Assembly (NCBI RefSeq): GCF_010587385.1
Contig: NZ_CP047476.1
Span: forward strand, 124,001 to 188,000
DNA length: 64,000 bases
Reading direction: 5' to 3'
DNA from: Vibrio astriarenae
Lineage (GTDB): Bacteria; Pseudomonadota; Gammaproteobacteria; Enterobacterales; Vibrionaceae
Within the stretch, counting starts at the first letter, position 1, and every line of letters starts with the position of its first letter. The notes under the pieces are model-generated. The model was not told the DNA's origin. It was given only the letters and a program-made list of their open reading frames with translations, and did no database searches. A program made the position numbers and the translations under genes. Below, in pieces: positions 43,584-54,928 of the stretch.

Positions 43584-44923
43584 TCTTTAACCCCACCGAG
43601 CCTATTTATGTCATCCCTTTTAAATGCGGGAGTCGCATCTAGGTTTTGTTCAAGAATTTCTTTTAGAGCAAGCTCTAGACTGCTGCCAGATTCGATGATT
43701 GGGTTTAACGTTAGGGCGCGAAGTGCTAATCCGACGCTGCCATTTATTGCGGCTTCTATCGTTAATTGCTCAAAGGTTTTCATTGTTTGGATCAGTCGCA
43801 GGGTATCTTGTGGGAACGCTTCGACACGCAATGGATGAGCGCCAGATGCACGGATGACGGAGCTTACCTCAACGACACAATCTATTGGTAATCCGTTAAT
43901 GGCGCCATGATTGGTGGTGTTAACGTGCATAATTTCCCCAGTGTCATTGTAAATAGCGTTCATGAGGCGACATGCAGATTCTGAGTAGTATTGGCCTCCA
44001 CGAAGTTCGAGTTCTTTGGGCTTTACGTCTAGGTTTGGATCTTTATAGATGTCGAATAGCTTGGTTTCTATTTCTTTGACGACATCAGCGCGGTTGGGCT
44101 TGTCTTGGTCGTGAGTTTGTTTAGGTTTTGTATCCCAAGAGGTATAGAAATAGCGGAGATACGCACACGGCAGCATTTCTAGCTGTCGCAATAAAATTGG
44201 AGACCAATCGAATGCTTCAATATTTCTAGGAAGCATTAAGTGATTATCGGTAATCGCGCGCTCTAGAATATAAGGCATTTTGTCTTGTCCCTTATATTGG
44301 ATTTTACGCGCCCATATCAGGTGGTTCAGTCCTGCCACCTGAAAGAACAGTTCATCAGCCGTAGTATCGAGCACTTTTAGTACGCTCTGCTCCATGATAA
44401 CGGGCACGTTACACAAGCCCAGAGTTTTGATGGAGGTTTGTTGCAAAATGGCCTCAGTCACCATCCCTGATGGATTGGTGAAGTTCAACAACCAAGCTTC
44501 AGGACATAGCTTTTCCATCTGTCGAGCGATATCGAGTGCGATGGGGATCGTTCGCAGTGCATTGGCTAGCCCAACAATGCCATTCGTTTCTTGAGCTATC
44601 ATGCCAAACTTCGCGGCGATAGCTTCGTCTTGGACTCTGCTCTCTATGCCCCCAGCTCTGAACTGGGAACAGACAAAGTCAGCCTCTTTAAGTGCAGTTT
44701 CACGATCGTCAGTTAATATAACTTTCATCGAGTGGCCTGCTCTTTCAACCATCCGCAAAGCGAGCTGATAGATTATTTCCGCTTTCCAGCGGCCCGCTTC
44801 TATATCGACCAACCATAATTCTCTAATGGGAAGACTGCCCTCGCGTAACAGTAACCCCTCGATCAACTCTGGCGTGTAGCTTGAGCCCGCGCCAATCACA
44901 ACAACTTTTAGATCTTTGTTCAA
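43580..44923 (-). CDS. chbF: GH4-family 6-phospho-beta-glucosidase (ChbF-like)
   Basis: 447 residues, normal for GH4. NAD+-binding VVVIGAGSSYTPELIEGLL at the N-terminus; substrate and Mn2+ region QETNGIVGLANALRTIP, NFTNPSGMVTEA and GLCNVP (metal-ligand Cys); then HVNTTNHGAINGLP. GH4 enzymes hydrolyse 6-phospho-glycosides by an NAD+-dependent redox mechanism in the cytoplasm. With chbG next door, phosphorylated N,N'-diacetylchitobiose or cellobiose is the likely substrate. It diverges from a LysR gene. Confidence 0.9.
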   Translation of the reverse strand: MNKDLKVVVIGAGSSYTPELIEGLLLREGSLPIRELWLVDIEAGRWKAEIIYQLALRMVERAGHSMKVILTDDRETALKEADFVCSQFRAGGIESRVQDEAIAAKFGMIAQETNGIVGLANALRTIPIALDIARQMEKLCPEAWLLNFTNPSGMVTEAILQQTSIKTLGLCNVPVIMEQSVLKVLDTTADELFFQVAGLNHLIWARKIQYKGQDKMPYILERAITDNHLMLPRNIEAFDWSPILLRQLEMLPCAYLRYFYTSWDTKPKQTHDQDKPNRADVVKEIETKLFDIYKDPNLDVKPKELELRGGQYYSESACRLMNAIYNDTGEIMHVNTTNHGAINGLPIDCVVEVSSVIRASGAHPLRVEAFPQDTLRLIQTMKTFEQLTIEAAINGSVGLALRALTLNPIIESGSSLELALKEILEQNLDATPAFKRDDINRLGGVKE

Positions 44924-45034
44924 AACAATCTTCTCGCAATAAAATGGTTATGGATTAGAATTACCTAACCTATAGCCTCCTACAAATTGCGAATTTCGAT
45001 ATCCCCATAAATAAAACTAATGCATGTGGTATGT
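44924..45034. promoter_or_regulatory. Divergent control region GH4-chbG / LysR
   Basis: About 110 bases. A 7-bp inverted repeat TCGCAAT (44934-44940) / ATTGCGA (44986-44992) and the partly symmetric GGTTATGG...CCTAACC (44946-44970) could be LysR-type binding elements. No promoter boxes are assigned. Confidence 0.35.
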
Positions 45035-45910
45035 ATGATTAGAAGCTCAGTCAATTACAGTAACCTCTATCTATTCCAAGTTGTGGCGAAATGCCTCAGC
45101 TTTACACAAGCGGGAAGTGCGCTGGGGATAACCCAAGCGGCTGTTAGTCACAGGATAAAAAACCTCGAAGAAGAGGTTGGGTGCAAACTATTTGTACGCA
45201 GGGTTAGAAGCATCACCCTAACCCCTGAGGGAAGCGAGTTGTTTGATTCGGTCTCTAGTTCGTTTGGGCGAGTGGATACGGTTATCGATGAGATAAGAAA
45301 TCCCATTCCAAGAGGTGAAATTCGAGTTGGAACCTCTCCCCATTTTGCCGTAAATGTATTGATCCCCAGATTAGGCAGCTTTATCAAAGCATACCCTGAA
45401 TTAACGGTGCGATTGGTCACGTCGTACGATTCACAAAGGTTTGATGATGAATCGATGGATCTAGCGATTGTATATGATCTTCCAACGATTGATTTCTATT
45501 GCGAAGAGTTAGGAAGTGAGCAGATACTCCCAATTTGCACCTTAGCCTACGCCCAAGAGCATCACTTGTTGGATGAGGGAACGTCACTATCTGGTGTCAC
45601 CTTGATCAAAAATAGTCACTCGTCCGACTGGCAACAGTGGTTGACCAAACAAAAACCGCCGATACAAGAGTGCAAAGAGTTTATCGTTGATGAGTGGACA
45701 TCTGCATTGGTTGCGGCACAGAGCGGGCTTGGCGTGGCAATTGGAAGGTACACTGCGGTCAAAGAGAAGCTAGAGACTGGCGAGCTTGTGGCTCCTTTCA
45801 AAAGGGTGACCACAGATAAGTCCTATTGGTTAGTCACGGTGCCGGGTATGGAAAATCGCGACAAATTTCGCCTGTTCTCAGATTGGTTAAAAGAGTCGGT
45901 GTTTGAATAG
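45035..45910 (+). CDS. LysR-family transcriptional regulator
   Basis: 291 residues from ATG 45035; an ATG at 45020 would add five. Helix-turn-helix: LFQVVAKCLSFTQAGSALG then ITQAAVSHRIKNLEEEVG, with the GcvA-like AVSHRI recognition helix. The effector domain starts at GEIRVGTSPHFAVNVLIPRL. It likely controls the divergent GH4-chbG pair, replacing the AraC-type ChbR of enterobacteria. Confidence 0.9.
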   Translation: MIRSSVNYSNLYLFQVVAKCLSFTQAGSALGITQAAVSHRIKNLEEEVGCKLFVRRVRSITLTPEGSELFDSVSSSFGRVDTVIDEIRNPIPRGEIRVGTSPHFAVNVLIPRLGSFIKAYPELTVRLVTSYDSQRFDDESMDLAIVYDLPTIDFYCEELGSEQILPICTLAYAQEHHLLDEGTSLSGVTLIKNSHSSDWQQWLTKQKPPIQECKEFIVDEWTSALVAAQSGLGVAIGRYTAVKEKLETGELVAPFKRVTTDKSYWLVTVPGMENRDKFRLFSDWLKESVFE

Positions 45911-45965
45911 ATCGAAGTGGGAGCGTTGACTGAATTAAGTAGGCTGCCTCAAAATAAAACACAAA

Positions 45966-45997
45966 AAACCGCCAATGGCTCAAACCAAGGGCGGTTT
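45966..45997 (-). terminator. Terminator of elyC (convergent with the LysR gene)
   Basis: AAACCGCC / GGCGGTTT, perfect 8 bp, wide loop. On the minus strand it ends in TTTTTTGTG. It may serve both genes. Confidence 0.75.
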
Positions 45998-46017
45998 AAA
46001 AAAGCTCAAAGAGCAAT

Positions 46018-46836
46018 CTAATTCTCTATTTCAGTTTCGCTAAGAATCTCTATTGGCGCTTCCATCGTCTTTGTTTCACCTGCCCAATCTCGAAGGGCTT
46101 TCCAATAGGTGCCAAGCGTTTCGTGCCAATAACGTTCTGTTTGCTCTAAATATTTTGCCTTAGGCATATACTTGTCCCAAGGTTGATTAATATTGTCATG
46201 CGCTAAGTAGTTGGTGGGTGCTGGAAGGGGTTTTAAACCAGCGGTATCAAACTCCTGCATTGCACGCTTCATGTGGCTCGCCGAGGTGACAACAACTAAC
46301 TGCTTCTTACCGACATAAGCGGCGGCTTGGTGCGCTTCTTCCCATGTGTCTTTCGCCGTTTCTAGCAAAACGATATCAGATTTTGACACCCCTAAAGCCA
46401 GTGCGACTTTCGCCATCATTCGTGCATTACTTGTATCAGTACCGCCCGCATAACCAGAAAGAATCAGTTTAGCTCCGGGGTACATGCGCAAAATACGGAT
46501 GCCTTCGCTTAGTCTCATCAAACCGGCGCGAGTCAGTTCTGAAGTAGGTGGAATTTGATCATCAACAACATGACCATTGCCTAAAACCATCACGTAATCG
46601 ACAGATTTATCGATAGGTAGAAAAATACTGTACTGCCTTTCAAGAGGCATCAATAAACGGGTAGTTACAGGCTGAAAGGCAATCAGAAAGATGCCTATCA
46701 AAGCAAAAAGAACAATGAAACAGCCGGACTTACGTTTTGCTGTAAACATAATGAGCATCAGGCCGAAAAACGCCACTATGAGCATTGCTGGTAGCGGCAT
46801 AAGCAGAGCTGAGACCACTTTTTTCAGTTCAAACAT
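46018..46836 (-). CDS. elyC: ElyC-like envelope protein (DUF218/YdcF fold)
   Basis: 272 residues. Two N-terminal membrane helices (about 11-30 and 37-55) are followed by a periplasmic DUF218 domain: YVMVLGNGHV, PPTSELTRAGLMRLSEG, LILSGYAGGTDTSNARMM, ETAKDTWEEAHQAA and VVTSASHMKRAMQEF. ElyC affects peptidoglycan assembly at low temperature through the undecaprenyl-phosphate lipid carrier. Location next to cmoM-mukFEB matches E. coli gene order, which supports the name over SanA or YdcF. Confidence 0.88.
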   Translation of the reverse strand: MFELKKVVSALLMPLPAMLIVAFFGLMLIMFTAKRKSGCFIVLFALIGIFLIAFQPVTTRLLMPLERQYSIFLPIDKSVDYVMVLGNGHVVDDQIPPTSELTRAGLMRLSEGIRILRMYPGAKLILSGYAGGTDTSNARMMAKVALALGVSKSDIVLLETAKDTWEEAHQAAAYVGKKQLVVVTSASHMKRAMQEFDTAGLKPLPAPTNYLAHDNINQPWDKYMPKAKYLEQTERYWHETLGTYWKALRDWAGETKTMEAPIEILSETEIEN

Positions 46837-46942
46837 ACAAAATAGCCCGAAAAAACATCAATTGAAGACAAATTAACACACTCCCTCTTTATTCCTAATC
46901 ATCCTATGACAGAATAGCGGGTCGGAGGATTATGATATCGCA

Positions 46943-47740
46943 ATGAAACAAACACAAGACCGCAATTTCGATGATATTGCCCACAAATTCGCAAAAAACA
47001 TCTATGGCTCAGATAAAGGAGAAATCCGTCAAGTCATTGTTTGGGAAGACTTAGAAGCATTATTAGCGAATTTTGACCAACAAGAAACCCCTCTTACTGT
47101 TTTAGATGCAGGGGGCGGACTCGCTCAAATGTCACAAAAAGTGGCCAAACTGGGTCACGAGGTCATTCTATGTGACTTGTCCTCTGAAATGCTCAAGCTG
47201 GCAGAGAAGGATATTGAGGCGAATGGTCTGAGTGAACAGTATCGCTTTGTGCATAGCCCAGTGCAGGAGGTGGGAAACCATCTTGATGCCAAGGTGGATA
47301 TTGCTATGTTTCATGCTGTGATGGAGTGGCTTGCTGACCCTGAAGAAGCACTCAAATTGCTCCTCAAACAAGTCAAAGACGGCGGTATGGCCTCGATTAT
47401 GTTCTACAACCATCATGGGCTAGTTTACAAGAATGTAATTTGTGGCAATATCCCGCATGTACTAAACGGTATGCCGTTTAGAAAAAGGTTTAAATTACAG
47501 CCGCAAAAAGGTCTAAAGCCAGAGGACGTATATCAGTGGATCGAAGACGCAGGGTTTGAAATCTGCGGAAAATCGGGGATTCGATCGTTCAGTGATTACA
47601 TCGGTGATAGAGAGTTTGTTGGCGATTACGAATATGAAGACGTATTGGCATTAGAAAAACAACTTTGTCGACAAGAGCCATACCTCTCATTGGGTCGATA
47701 CATTCATGTATGGGCCAAAAAGAAGCAACAACAGGAATAA
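46943..47740 (+). CDS. cmoM: tRNA 5-carboxymethoxyuridine methyltransferase CmoM
   Basis: 265-residue class I methyltransferase. SAM motif I is [16 protein letters not shown], motif II is [15 protein letters not shown], with [18 protein letters not shown] at motif IV/V. CmoM (formerly SmtA) methylates cmo5U at wobble position 34 of tRNAs to mcmo5U. Gene order cmoM-mukF-mukE-mukB is as in E. coli, with two bases to mukF. GGAGG lies 14 bases upstream, but closer to a four-codon mini-frame whose TGA overlaps the cmoM ATG. Confidence 0.93.
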   Translation: MKQTQDRNFDDIAHKFAKNIYGSDKGEIRQVIVWEDLEALLANFDQQETPLTVLDAGGGLAQMSQKVAKLGHEVILCDLSSEMLKLAEKDIEANGLSEQYRFVHSPVQEVGNHLDAKVDIAMFHAVMEWLADPEEALKLLLKQVKDGGMASIMFYNHHGLVYKNVICGNIPHVLNGMPFRKRFKLQPQKGLKPEDVYQWIEDAGFEICGKSGIRSFSDYIGDREFVGDYEYEDVLALEKQLCRQEPYLSLGRYIHVWAKKKQQQE

Positions 47741-47742
47741 TA

Positions 47743-49080
47743 ATGAGTGAGATGACTCACAATGTAGCTGAGCAGCCGGTGGATGAACTGGTTAGCTGGG
47801 TACAGAGGAATGATTTTTCTCTCAGCCTACCTCCTGAGCGCTTAGCCTTTCTCATTGCACTTGCCGTATTAAGCAACGAGCGATTTGATGAAGAGCTGGG
47901 GGAAGGTGAACTGCATGATGCATTCGCGATTGTCTCGAAAATGTTTCCTGAGACAGGTGAAGCGTCAGCGTTCCGAGCGAACAACGCCATCAATGATATG
48001 GTGAAACAACGTCTTATTAGCCGATTTACGAGTGAAATCAACGATGGTGCTAGCATCTATCGTTTATCACCGTTGGCGATTGGCATTTCAGATTACTACG
48101 TCCGTCATCGAGAGTTCTCTAAGTTGCGTTTGTCTATTCAGCTGTCCATGGTGGCAGATGAAATGGCAAAAGCACTGCAAGCAGCTCAAGAGGGCGGTAC
48201 TCCCGCACATTGGAAAAAGAACGTTTATGGCGTTCTGCGTTACTCCGTAGCTGAGATTTTCGACCAGATCGATCTCAACCAGCGTGTGATGGATGAGCAG
48301 CAGCAGCAAGTCAAAGTTCAGATTGCAGAGCTGCTAAATAAAGACTGGCGCGAAGCCATCAATAACTGTGAACAGCTATTGTCAGAAACTTCTGAAACAC
48401 TAAAAGAGCTGCAAGACACCTTGCAAGCGGCAGGTGATGAGCTGCAAACGCAGATCTTAGATATCCAAGAGCAGGTCTACGGCAATGAAGAACTCGACTT
48501 CATTGACGAAACGCTATTTAGCCTGCAAATGAAGTTGGATCGCATCACAAGCTGGGGTCAACAAACCATCGATCTTTGGATCGGTTATGACCGCCACGTC
48601 CACAAGTTTATTCGTACAGCGATTGATATGGATAAGAACCGAGCGTTCAGCTCGCGCTTACGTCAATCACTGAAAGACTACTTCGACCAACCATGGTTCC
48701 TCACTTATGCCGATGCAGAGCGTCTGACTGACCTGCGTGATGAGGCGCTAGTCCTTCGCGATGATGAAGTGACTGGTCAAGTGCCAATGGAAGTGGAATA
48801 CGAAGAGTTTGAACAAGTCAATGATGAGCTGTCAGAGCGTATCGGTGACATGCTGAAGGCCCACAAAGACCAAGGCAACCCGATCGATCTCGGTGCGGTA
48901 TTGCGTGATTACCTCGCAGAGCACCCACACACTCATCATTTTGATTTAGCTCGCATCGTTGTTGATCAAGCGGTACGTATGGGTTACTCAGAATCTGACT
49001 ACCAAGCGATCCAGCCAGATTGGCAGGCAATCAACGACTTTGGCGCAAAGGTACAAGCAAATGTCATCGACAGATACTAA
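47743..49080 (+). CDS. mukF: Chromosome condensin subunit MukF (kleisin)
   Basis: 445 residues from ATG 47743, which lines up with the E. coli start ([20 protein letters not shown]); an earlier in-frame start inside cmoM is rejected. N-terminal winged-helix dimer domain (about 1-115), central helical region with [20 protein letters not shown] and [20 protein letters not shown], and a C-terminal winged helix ([16 protein letters not shown]) that binds the MukB head. It bridges MukB heads and binds MukE. It overlaps mukE by 20 bases. Confidence 0.96.
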   Translation: MSEMTHNVAEQPVDELVSWVQRNDFSLSLPPERLAFLIALAVLSNERFDEELGEGELHDAFAIVSKMFPETGEASAFRANNAINDMVKQRLISRFTSEINDGASIYRLSPLAIGISDYYVRHREFSKLRLSIQLSMVADEMAKALQAAQEGGTPAHWKKNVYGVLRYSVAEIFDQIDLNQRVMDEQQQQVKVQIAELLNKDWREAINNCEQLLSETSETLKELQDTLQAAGDELQTQILDIQEQVYGNEELDFIDETLFSLQMKLDRITSWGQQTIDLWIGYDRHVHKFIRTAIDMDKNRAFSSRLRQSLKDYFDQPWFLTYADAERLTDLRDEALVLRDDEVTGQVPMEVEYEEFEQVNDELSERIGDMLKAHKDQGNPIDLGAVLRDYLAEHPHTHHFDLARIVVDQAVRMGYSESDYQAIQPDWQAINDFGAKVQANVIDRY

Positions 49081-49795
49081 CGACTACATGCCAGAGAATC
49101 TGGTAAAAGCAATCTCTAACCCTCTGTTCCCGCAACTCGACAGCTTGTTGCGTGCAGGGCGTCATATCTCTAGCGAAGATCTGGATAACCACGCACTACT
49201 TTGTGATTTTGAAGTAGAGCTGGGTCAGTTCTATCAGCGTTACAACACAGAGCTAGTAAAAGCCCCTGAAGGCTTTTTCTACCTGCGTCCTCGTTCAACG
49301 TCACTCATTAGCCGCAGTGTACTATCTGAACTTGATATGTTGGTAGGTAAAGTATTGTGTTTTCTTTACCTTAGCCCAGAGCGTTTGGCGCATGAAGGTA
49401 TCTTCACCAACCAAGAGTTGTATGAAGAGCTCATGACGCTAACCGATGAGAAAAAACTGATGAAGCTGGTGACCAACCGCGCATCAGGCTCTGATCTCGA
49501 TAAAGAAAAACTGTTTGAGAAAGTGCGTACGTCACTACGCCGCCTTCGCCGTTTAGGCATGGTGATCACCGTTGGTGAAACAGGTAAATTCCGTATTAGT
49601 GAAGCGGTGTTCCGCTTTGGTGCGGATGTGCGTGTGGGTGATGACATGCGTGAAGCGCAGCTTCGTCTGATCCGTGATGGTGAAGCGGTAGTGCACACGC
49701 CAGAGCCAAGCCAAGGTAGCCTGCTAGAGCAGGGCGACAACGAGAACATTGAGGTTGAGACACAACCTGAGCATGCGCTAGAGGATGAAGCATGA
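49061..49795 (+). CDS. mukE: Chromosome condensin subunit MukE
   Basis: 244 residues from ATG 49061, inside the end of mukF; the match to E. coli MukE begins at once ([23 protein letters not shown]). Landmarks are [36 protein letters not shown] and RRLRRLGMV. It is a tandem winged-helix KITE protein that binds MukF and regulates DNA entrapment. The acidic C-terminal tail ([10 protein letters not shown]) is typical. Its stop overlaps the mukB start by four bases. Confidence 0.96.
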   Translation: MSSTDTNDYMPENLVKAISNPLFPQLDSLLRAGRHISSEDLDNHALLCDFEVELGQFYQRYNTELVKAPEGFFYLRPRSTSLISRSVLSELDMLVGKVLCFLYLSPERLAHEGIFTNQELYEELMTLTDEKKLMKLVTNRASGSDLDKEKLFEKVRTSLRRLRRLGMVITVGETGKFRISEAVFRFGADVRVGDDMREAQLRLIRDGEAVVHTPEPSQGSLLEQGDNENIEVETQPEHALEDEA

Positions 49796-52700
49796 TTCAA
49801 CGCGGTAAATATCAATCACTGACCATGGTGAACTGGAACGGCTTCTTTGCACGCACGTTCGACATCGATGGTCTAGTGACAACACTTTCAGGCGGTAACG
49901 GTGCGGGTAAGTCCACCACAATGGCAGCCTTCATCACAAGCTTGATCCCAGACCAAAGCTTGCTTCATTTCCGTAACACCACAGAAGCTGGCTCAAGCCA
50001 GTCTTCTCGCGATAAAGGTCTTTACGGTAAGCTTCAAGCGGGTGCGTGTTACGCGGCGCTAGACGTGATCAACTCACGTAACCAACGTCTCCTATTTGCG
50101 GTTAAGCTGCAACAAGTGGCGGGCCGTGATAAGAAAGTGGACATCAAGCCTTTCGTTATCCAAGGCTTGCCGATGGATGTGAAGCCAACGGATATTCTTA
50201 TAGAAGCGGTATCAGACAACCAAGCGCGTGTACGTCAGATTAATGAAGTCAAAGAAGCGGTAGCGCAATACGAAGGCACTCACTTCAAAGCGTTCAACTC
50301 AATCGTGGATTACCACGCTCAAATGTTTGAGTTTGGCGTGATTCCTAAGAAGCTACGCAACTCAAGCGACCGCTCTAAGTTCTATCGCTTGATTGAAGCA
50401 TCGCTTTACGGTGGTATCTCAAGTGCTATTACTCGCTCGCTACGTGACTACCTATTGCCACAAAACGGCGGTGTGAAGAAAGCGTTCCAAGATATGGAAT
50501 CGGCACTGCGTGAAAACCGCATGACGCTAGAAGCCATCAAGGTCACGCAGGCAGACCGTGACCTCTTCAAGCACTTGATCACGGAGTCAACCAACTACGT
50601 TGCTGCAGACTACATGCGCCATGCTAACGAGCGCCGCAAGAAGCTGGACCAAACCATGGCTCTGCGCCAAGAGCTATTCGGCTCTCGTCAAACGCTGATT
50701 GAACAGAACCAGCTAATGACTCAAGTTCAAGAAGAGCTCGAGTTGCTGATGGACCAAGAAACGGCACTTGAGGTTGATCACCGCGCTGCATCTGACCACC
50801 TTCAATTGGTGCAAAACGCACTGCGTCAGCAAGAAAAGATCATCCGTTATCAAGAAGATCTGGAAGAGCTTAGCGAGCGCCTTGAAGAGCAGATGATGGT
50901 TGTCGAAGAAGCGCAAGAGCGCGTTTTGATGGCCGAAGAGCAAGCCACGGTTTCTGAGGAAGAAGTGGACAGCCTGAAGACTCAGCTGGCTGACTACCAA
51001 CAAGCGCTTGATGTACAGCAAACCCGTGCGCTGCAATACCAACAAGCAGTGCAAGCGCTTGAAAAAGCGAAGTCACTGTTGGATGACGATGCGCTGACGG
51101 CAGAAAGTGCTCAGGCATTGGTTTCTGAGCTAAAGAATCAAGAAGCGAACAACACTAACGAACTGCTTTCTATCAAGCATAAGCTAGACATGTCTTCGGC
51201 AGCTGCAGAGCAGTTCGATACAGCGTATAAGCTAGTGAAAAGCATCCTGGGTAATGTTGAGCGCAATCAAGCCGCTGCCCAAGCAAAAGCGATCTTCAAG
51301 CAAGCTCGTGATGCGCAGCAAGTCGTTGAAAACGAGCAGCAATGGCGCGCTCAACACCGCGACTTAGAACGCAATATCAACACTCAACGCCAAGTGAAAG
51401 AGTTGGTCGATGGCTACCAAAAACAGTTTAACTCAGCACTTGAAGATGAGCTTGCGGTTGAGCAAGAGCGTGAACGTCACGCAATGCAGCTAGAAACTCT
51501 AGACGTAGCGCAAGACGAGCTTCGCGAACAGCGCAGTGAACAGCGCCGTAACGAGCAAGACCTGAGCACGGAAATTAAGCGCCTAGAATCTATCGCTCCT
51601 GATTGGATTGCAGCGCACGATGCACTAGAAACTCTGCGTGAGCAAAGCGGTGCAGCGCTAGAAGACAGCCAAGCGGTCATGTCTCAGATGCAGCTTGTTT
51701 TAGAAGATGAGAAAAATCTCTCTCTAGAAAAAGACAAACTAGCTACACGTCGTAGCGAGCTAGAGAGCGAGATTGAACGCCTAGCTTCACCTGGCGGTTC
51801 GAATGACCCTCGTCTTAAAGGCCTTGCCGATACACTAGGCGGCGTACTGCTATCTGAAATCTATGACGATATCACCATTGGTGATGCGCCATACTTCAGC
51901 GCAATGTATGGCCCGGCGCGTCATGCCATTGTGGTTTCTGATTTATCAGACATCGAAGAGAAGCTGGTTGAGCTTGATGACTGCCCAGAAGACTTGTACA
52001 TCATTGAAGGTGACATTGACGCCTTTGATGACAGCAGCTTCAACGCAGAAGAGCTAGAAGGTGCAGTGTGTGTTCGCCTGAACGAGCGCCAAATGCGTTA
52101 CTCTCGCCTTCCAGAGATCCCCCTGTTTGGCCGTGCAGCTCGTGAGCAGCGCCTAGAGCTACTGCGTAACGAGCGCGAACACGTGGTTGAGCAACACGCG
52201 AAAGCAGCATTTGATGCCCAGAAGCAGCAGCGTCTATTCCAAGCCTTCAATAACTTCGTGGCGAAACACATACAAGTTGCGTTCAACGCAGACCCAGAGC
52301 AAGCCCTTGTGGTCGCGCGTGATAAGCGCACTCAGATTGTACGTGTGCTTAGCGATTTAGAAAGCAAAGAGCAGCAGCAACGCAGCCAAGTAACCACGAG
52401 TAAGCAAGCACTGACTGCCCTAGATAAGATCGTTCCAAACATGCGTCTTATTGAAGACGAAACACTGGTTGAGCGCTTCGAAGAGCTTGAAAGCAAACTG
52501 GCGCAACTATCAGAAGCGAAAACTTTCCTCAATGCACACCACAAAGCGGTGACTGAGTTAGAAGGCATTGCCAATGCGCTAGAGGCTGACCCTGAGCAGT
52601 TCGACGCACTACAAAACCAATACCAGCAAGCAGACCAAGATCTACAAAGCCTAAAAGCGAAGATCTTTGCACTGGCAGATTTGGTTGAGCGTCGCCATTA

Positions 52701-54246
52701 CTTTAGCTATTCAGACTCCGTTGATCTTCTCAACAAGAGCAGCGAACTGAGTGAGCAACTCAAAGCCAAACTGGTTGAAGCTGAAGCCGCACGTACGCGC
52801 TCTCGCGAACAGCTAAAACAGTCTCAAGGCCAAATGAACCAATACAACCAAGTATTGGCATCATTGAAGAGCTCGCACCAAGCGAAGCTAGAGACCGTTC
52901 AAGAGTTCCGCCAAGAGTTGCAAGAGTTTGGTGTTAACGCTGATGAAGGTGCAGAAGAGCGCGCACTTCGTCGCCGTGACGAGCTACAAGAGCGTCTTCA
53001 CACTTCTCGCAGCCGTAAGAGCGAATATGAGCGCACGCTCACCTCAACCGAGCTTGAGATGAAAGGTCTTGCTAAGCGGATGAAGAAAGTACAAAAAGAG
53101 TACATTGAATTGCGTACCTTCGTTGTGGCAGCTAAAGCAGGTTGGTGTTCAGTATTACGTCTAGCGCGTGAAAACGATGTAGAGCGTCGTCTACATAAAC
53201 GTGAGCTCGCTTACATGAGTGCCGATGAGCTTCGCTCTATGTCGGACAAATCTCTAGGTGCGTTGCGTCTAGCGGTGGCTGACAATGAAGACCTACGTGA
53301 TGCACTGCGTCTATCAGAAGACAATGCACGTCCAGAGCGTAAAGTACTGTTCTACATCGCAGTTTATCAGCACCTACGCGAACGTATTCGTCAAGACATC
53401 ATTCATACTGATGATCCGGTAGAAGCGATTGAAGAGATGGAAGTGGAGCTTGCTCGACTAACAGAAGAGCTCACGCAGCGTGAAAACCGACTAGCAATTA
53501 GCTCTGAGTCAGTGGCGAGCATCATCAAGAAGACGATTCAGCGCGAGCAGAACCGCATCCGTATGCTTAACCAAGGTCTATCAAACATTAACTTCGGTCA
53601 GGTTAACGGCGTTCGTTTGAACGTGAAAGTGCGTGAGAGCCACGAAGTGTTGCTTGCAAGCCTTGCAGCGCAGCAAGACGCTCACAAAGATCTGTTCGAA
53701 ACGTCTCGCTTTACTTTCTCAGAAGCGATGGCGAAACTGTTCCAACGCGTGAACCCACACATCGATATGGGCCAGCGCTCGCCACAGGTATTGGGTGAAG
53801 AATTGCTCGATTACCGTAACTACCTAGAGCTAAGCGTGGAAGTCAACCGTGGCTCAGATGGTTGGTTACAAGCGGAATCAGGCGCACTATCAACGGGTGA
53901 AGCGATCGGTACCGGTCAGTCAATCCTATTGATGGTCGTTCAAAGCTGGGAAGAAGAGTCACGCCGTCTACGTAGCAAAGACATCGTCCCATGTCGCCTA
54001 CTGTTCCTTGATGAGGCAGCTCGTCTCGATGCGAAATCGATCTCGACGCTATTCGAGCTGTGTGACCGCCTAGACATGCAGCTTCTCATCGCCGCACCAG
54101 AAAACATTAGCCCAGAGAAGGGCACTACGTACAAACTAGTGCGTAAAGTGTTCAAAGACCACGAGCACGTACACGTGGTTGGTCTGCGGGGGTTTGGACA
54201 GACGGATAAAGCGGAAGCTCAGCAGGAAGTACTTGAAGAGGTATAA
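49792..54246 (+). CDS. mukB: Chromosome condensin SMC-like ATPase MukB
   Basis: 1484 residues, the E. coli length. Walker [10 protein letters not shown] (residues 34-42). Long antiparallel coiled coil (about 250-1180) interrupted by a compact hinge near 650-780 ([39 protein letters not shown]). C-terminal head with signature [12 protein letters not shown] and Walker [12 protein letters not shown]. With MukEF it loops and segregates the chromosome and works with topoisomerase IV. No defect seen. Confidence 0.97.
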   Translation: MIQRGKYQSLTMVNWNGFFARTFDIDGLVTTLSGGNGAGKSTTMAAFITSLIPDQSLLHFRNTTEAGSSQSSRDKGLYGKLQAGACYAALDVINSRNQRLLFAVKLQQVAGRDKKVDIKPFVIQGLPMDVKPTDILIEAVSDNQARVRQINEVKEAVAQYEGTHFKAFNSIVDYHAQMFEFGVIPKKLRNSSDRSKFYRLIEASLYGGISSAITRSLRDYLLPQNGGVKKAFQDMESALRENRMTLEAIKVTQADRDLFKHLITESTNYVAADYMRHANERRKKLDQTMALRQELFGSRQTLIEQNQLMTQVQEELELLMDQETALEVDHRAASDHLQLVQNALRQQEKIIRYQEDLEELSERLEEQMMVVEEAQERVLMAEEQATVSEEEVDSLKTQLADYQQALDVQQTRALQYQQAVQALEKAKSLLDDDALTAESAQALVSELKNQEANNTNELLSIKHKLDMSSAAAEQFDTAYKLVKSILGNVERNQAAAQAKAIFKQARDAQQVVENEQQWRAQHRDLERNINTQRQVKELVDGYQKQFNSALEDELAVEQERERHAMQLETLDVAQDELREQRSEQRRNEQDLSTEIKRLESIAPDWIAAHDALETLREQSGAALEDSQAVMSQMQLVLEDEKNLSLEKDKLATRRSELESEIERLASPGGSNDPRLKGLADTLGGVLLSEIYDDITIGDAPYFSAMYGPARHAIVVSDLSDIEEKLVELDDCPEDLYIIEGDIDAFDDSSFNAEELEGAVCVRLNERQMRYSRLPEIPLFGRAAREQRLELLRNEREHVVEQHAKAAFDAQKQQRLFQAFNNFVAKHIQVAFNADPEQALVVARDKRTQIVRVLSDLESKEQQQRSQVTTSKQALTALDKIVPNMRLIEDETLVERFEELESKLAQLSEAKTFLNAHHKAVTELEGIANALEADPEQFDALQNQYQQADQDLQSLKAKIFALADLVERRHYFSYSDSVDLLNKSSELSEQLKAKLVEAEAARTRSREQLKQSQGQMNQYNQVLASLKSSHQAKLETVQEFRQELQEFGVNADEGAEERALRRRDELQERLHTSRSRKSEYERTLTSTELEMKGLAKRMKKVQKEYIELRTFVVAAKAGWCSVLRLARENDVERRLHKRELAYMSADELRSMSDKSLGALRLAVADNEDLRDALRLSEDNARPERKVLFYIAVYQHLRERIRQDIIHTDDPVEAIEEMEVELARLTEELTQRENRLAISSESVASIIKKTIQREQNRIRMLNQGLSNINFGQVNGVRLNVKVRESHEVLLASLAAQQDAHKDLFETSRFTFSEAMAKLFQRVNPHIDMGQRSPQVLGEELLDYRNYLELSVEVNRGSDGWLQAESGALSTGEAIGTGQSILLMVVQSWEEESRRLRSKDIVPCRLLFLDEAARLDAKSISTLFELCDRLDMQLLIAAPENISPEKGTTYKLVRKVFKDHEHVHVVGLRGFGQTDKAEAQQEVLEEV

Positions 54247-54275
54247 AGCCGAACTTGCTTGAGTCACATGAAGAT

Positions 54276-54308
54276 AGGGGAGCTGAACTAATCAGCTCCC
54301 CTTTTTTT
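54276..54308 (+). terminator. Terminator of the cmoM-mukFEB operon
   Basis: Perfect 11-bp stem AGGGGAGCTGA / TCAGCTCCCCT with a 5-base loop and a run of seven Ts. Confidence 0.93.
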
Positions 54309-54513
54309 GTCCTTGAACAAAGTTAAAGCATTTAATCTTTGCAGTCATATAAACAAGTATGCATTATGTTGCATTGGTGTTTTTATGTACTTAGGCAAGT
54401 TTCTGATTTTTTGATGTTTAAATGATGCTCTAGAGCATGGTGCGGCAAAATGTAATTAAAGAGACAGCTCATTGTCTTAAATAAAGTGTTGTATGAGTCG
54501 GAAGGAAGAATAG

Positions 54514-54909
54514 GTGAAGAGATTAATTGCGATATTTGCAGCAGTTTTGTGCTTAACTTCGATAGGTATCCAAGCCAACGATTATCAATTAAAACAAGTA
54601 TATGAAAACCGTCAAAGTGATATTCAAGTTCAAGGTTCAGGTAAAGTAATTCGCTTGCTACCTGACGATAATGACGGTAGCAGGCATCAAAAATTTATAT
54701 TGAAACTGAACAGCAAGCAAACCTTACTTGTTGCGCATAATATAGACTTAGCTCCTAGAATCCCAGATCTAAAGCTGGGCGACAGTGTGGAGTTTTACGG
54801 TGAGTATGAGTGGAATAACAAAGGTGGTGTCATGCACTGGACACACCATGATCCAAACAATCGACACCCTCATGGTTGGTTAAAACATAATGGCAAGAAG
54901 TACGAGTAG
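54514..54909 (+). CDS. DUF3465 secreted protein
   Basis: 131 residues with a GTG start behind GGAAGGAAG. Signal peptide MKRLIAIFAAVLCLTSIGIQ (cleavage near QA-ND). The mature domain is OB-fold-like: VQGSGKVIRLLPDDNDGSRH, QKFILKL, LKLGDSVEFYGEYEW, and the conserved MHWTHHDPNNRHPHGWLKHN end rich in His. DUF3465 proteins are frequent in vibrios, also on mobile cassettes. Function unknown. Confidence 0.87.
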   Translation: MKRLIAIFAAVLCLTSIGIQANDYQLKQVYENRQSDIQVQGSGKVIRLLPDDNDGSRHQKFILKLNSKQTLLVAHNIDLAPRIPDLKLGDSVEFYGEYEWNNKGGVMHWTHHDPNNRHPHGWLKHNGKKYE

Positions 54910-54928
54910 CAATTCACAGAAAAAACGG

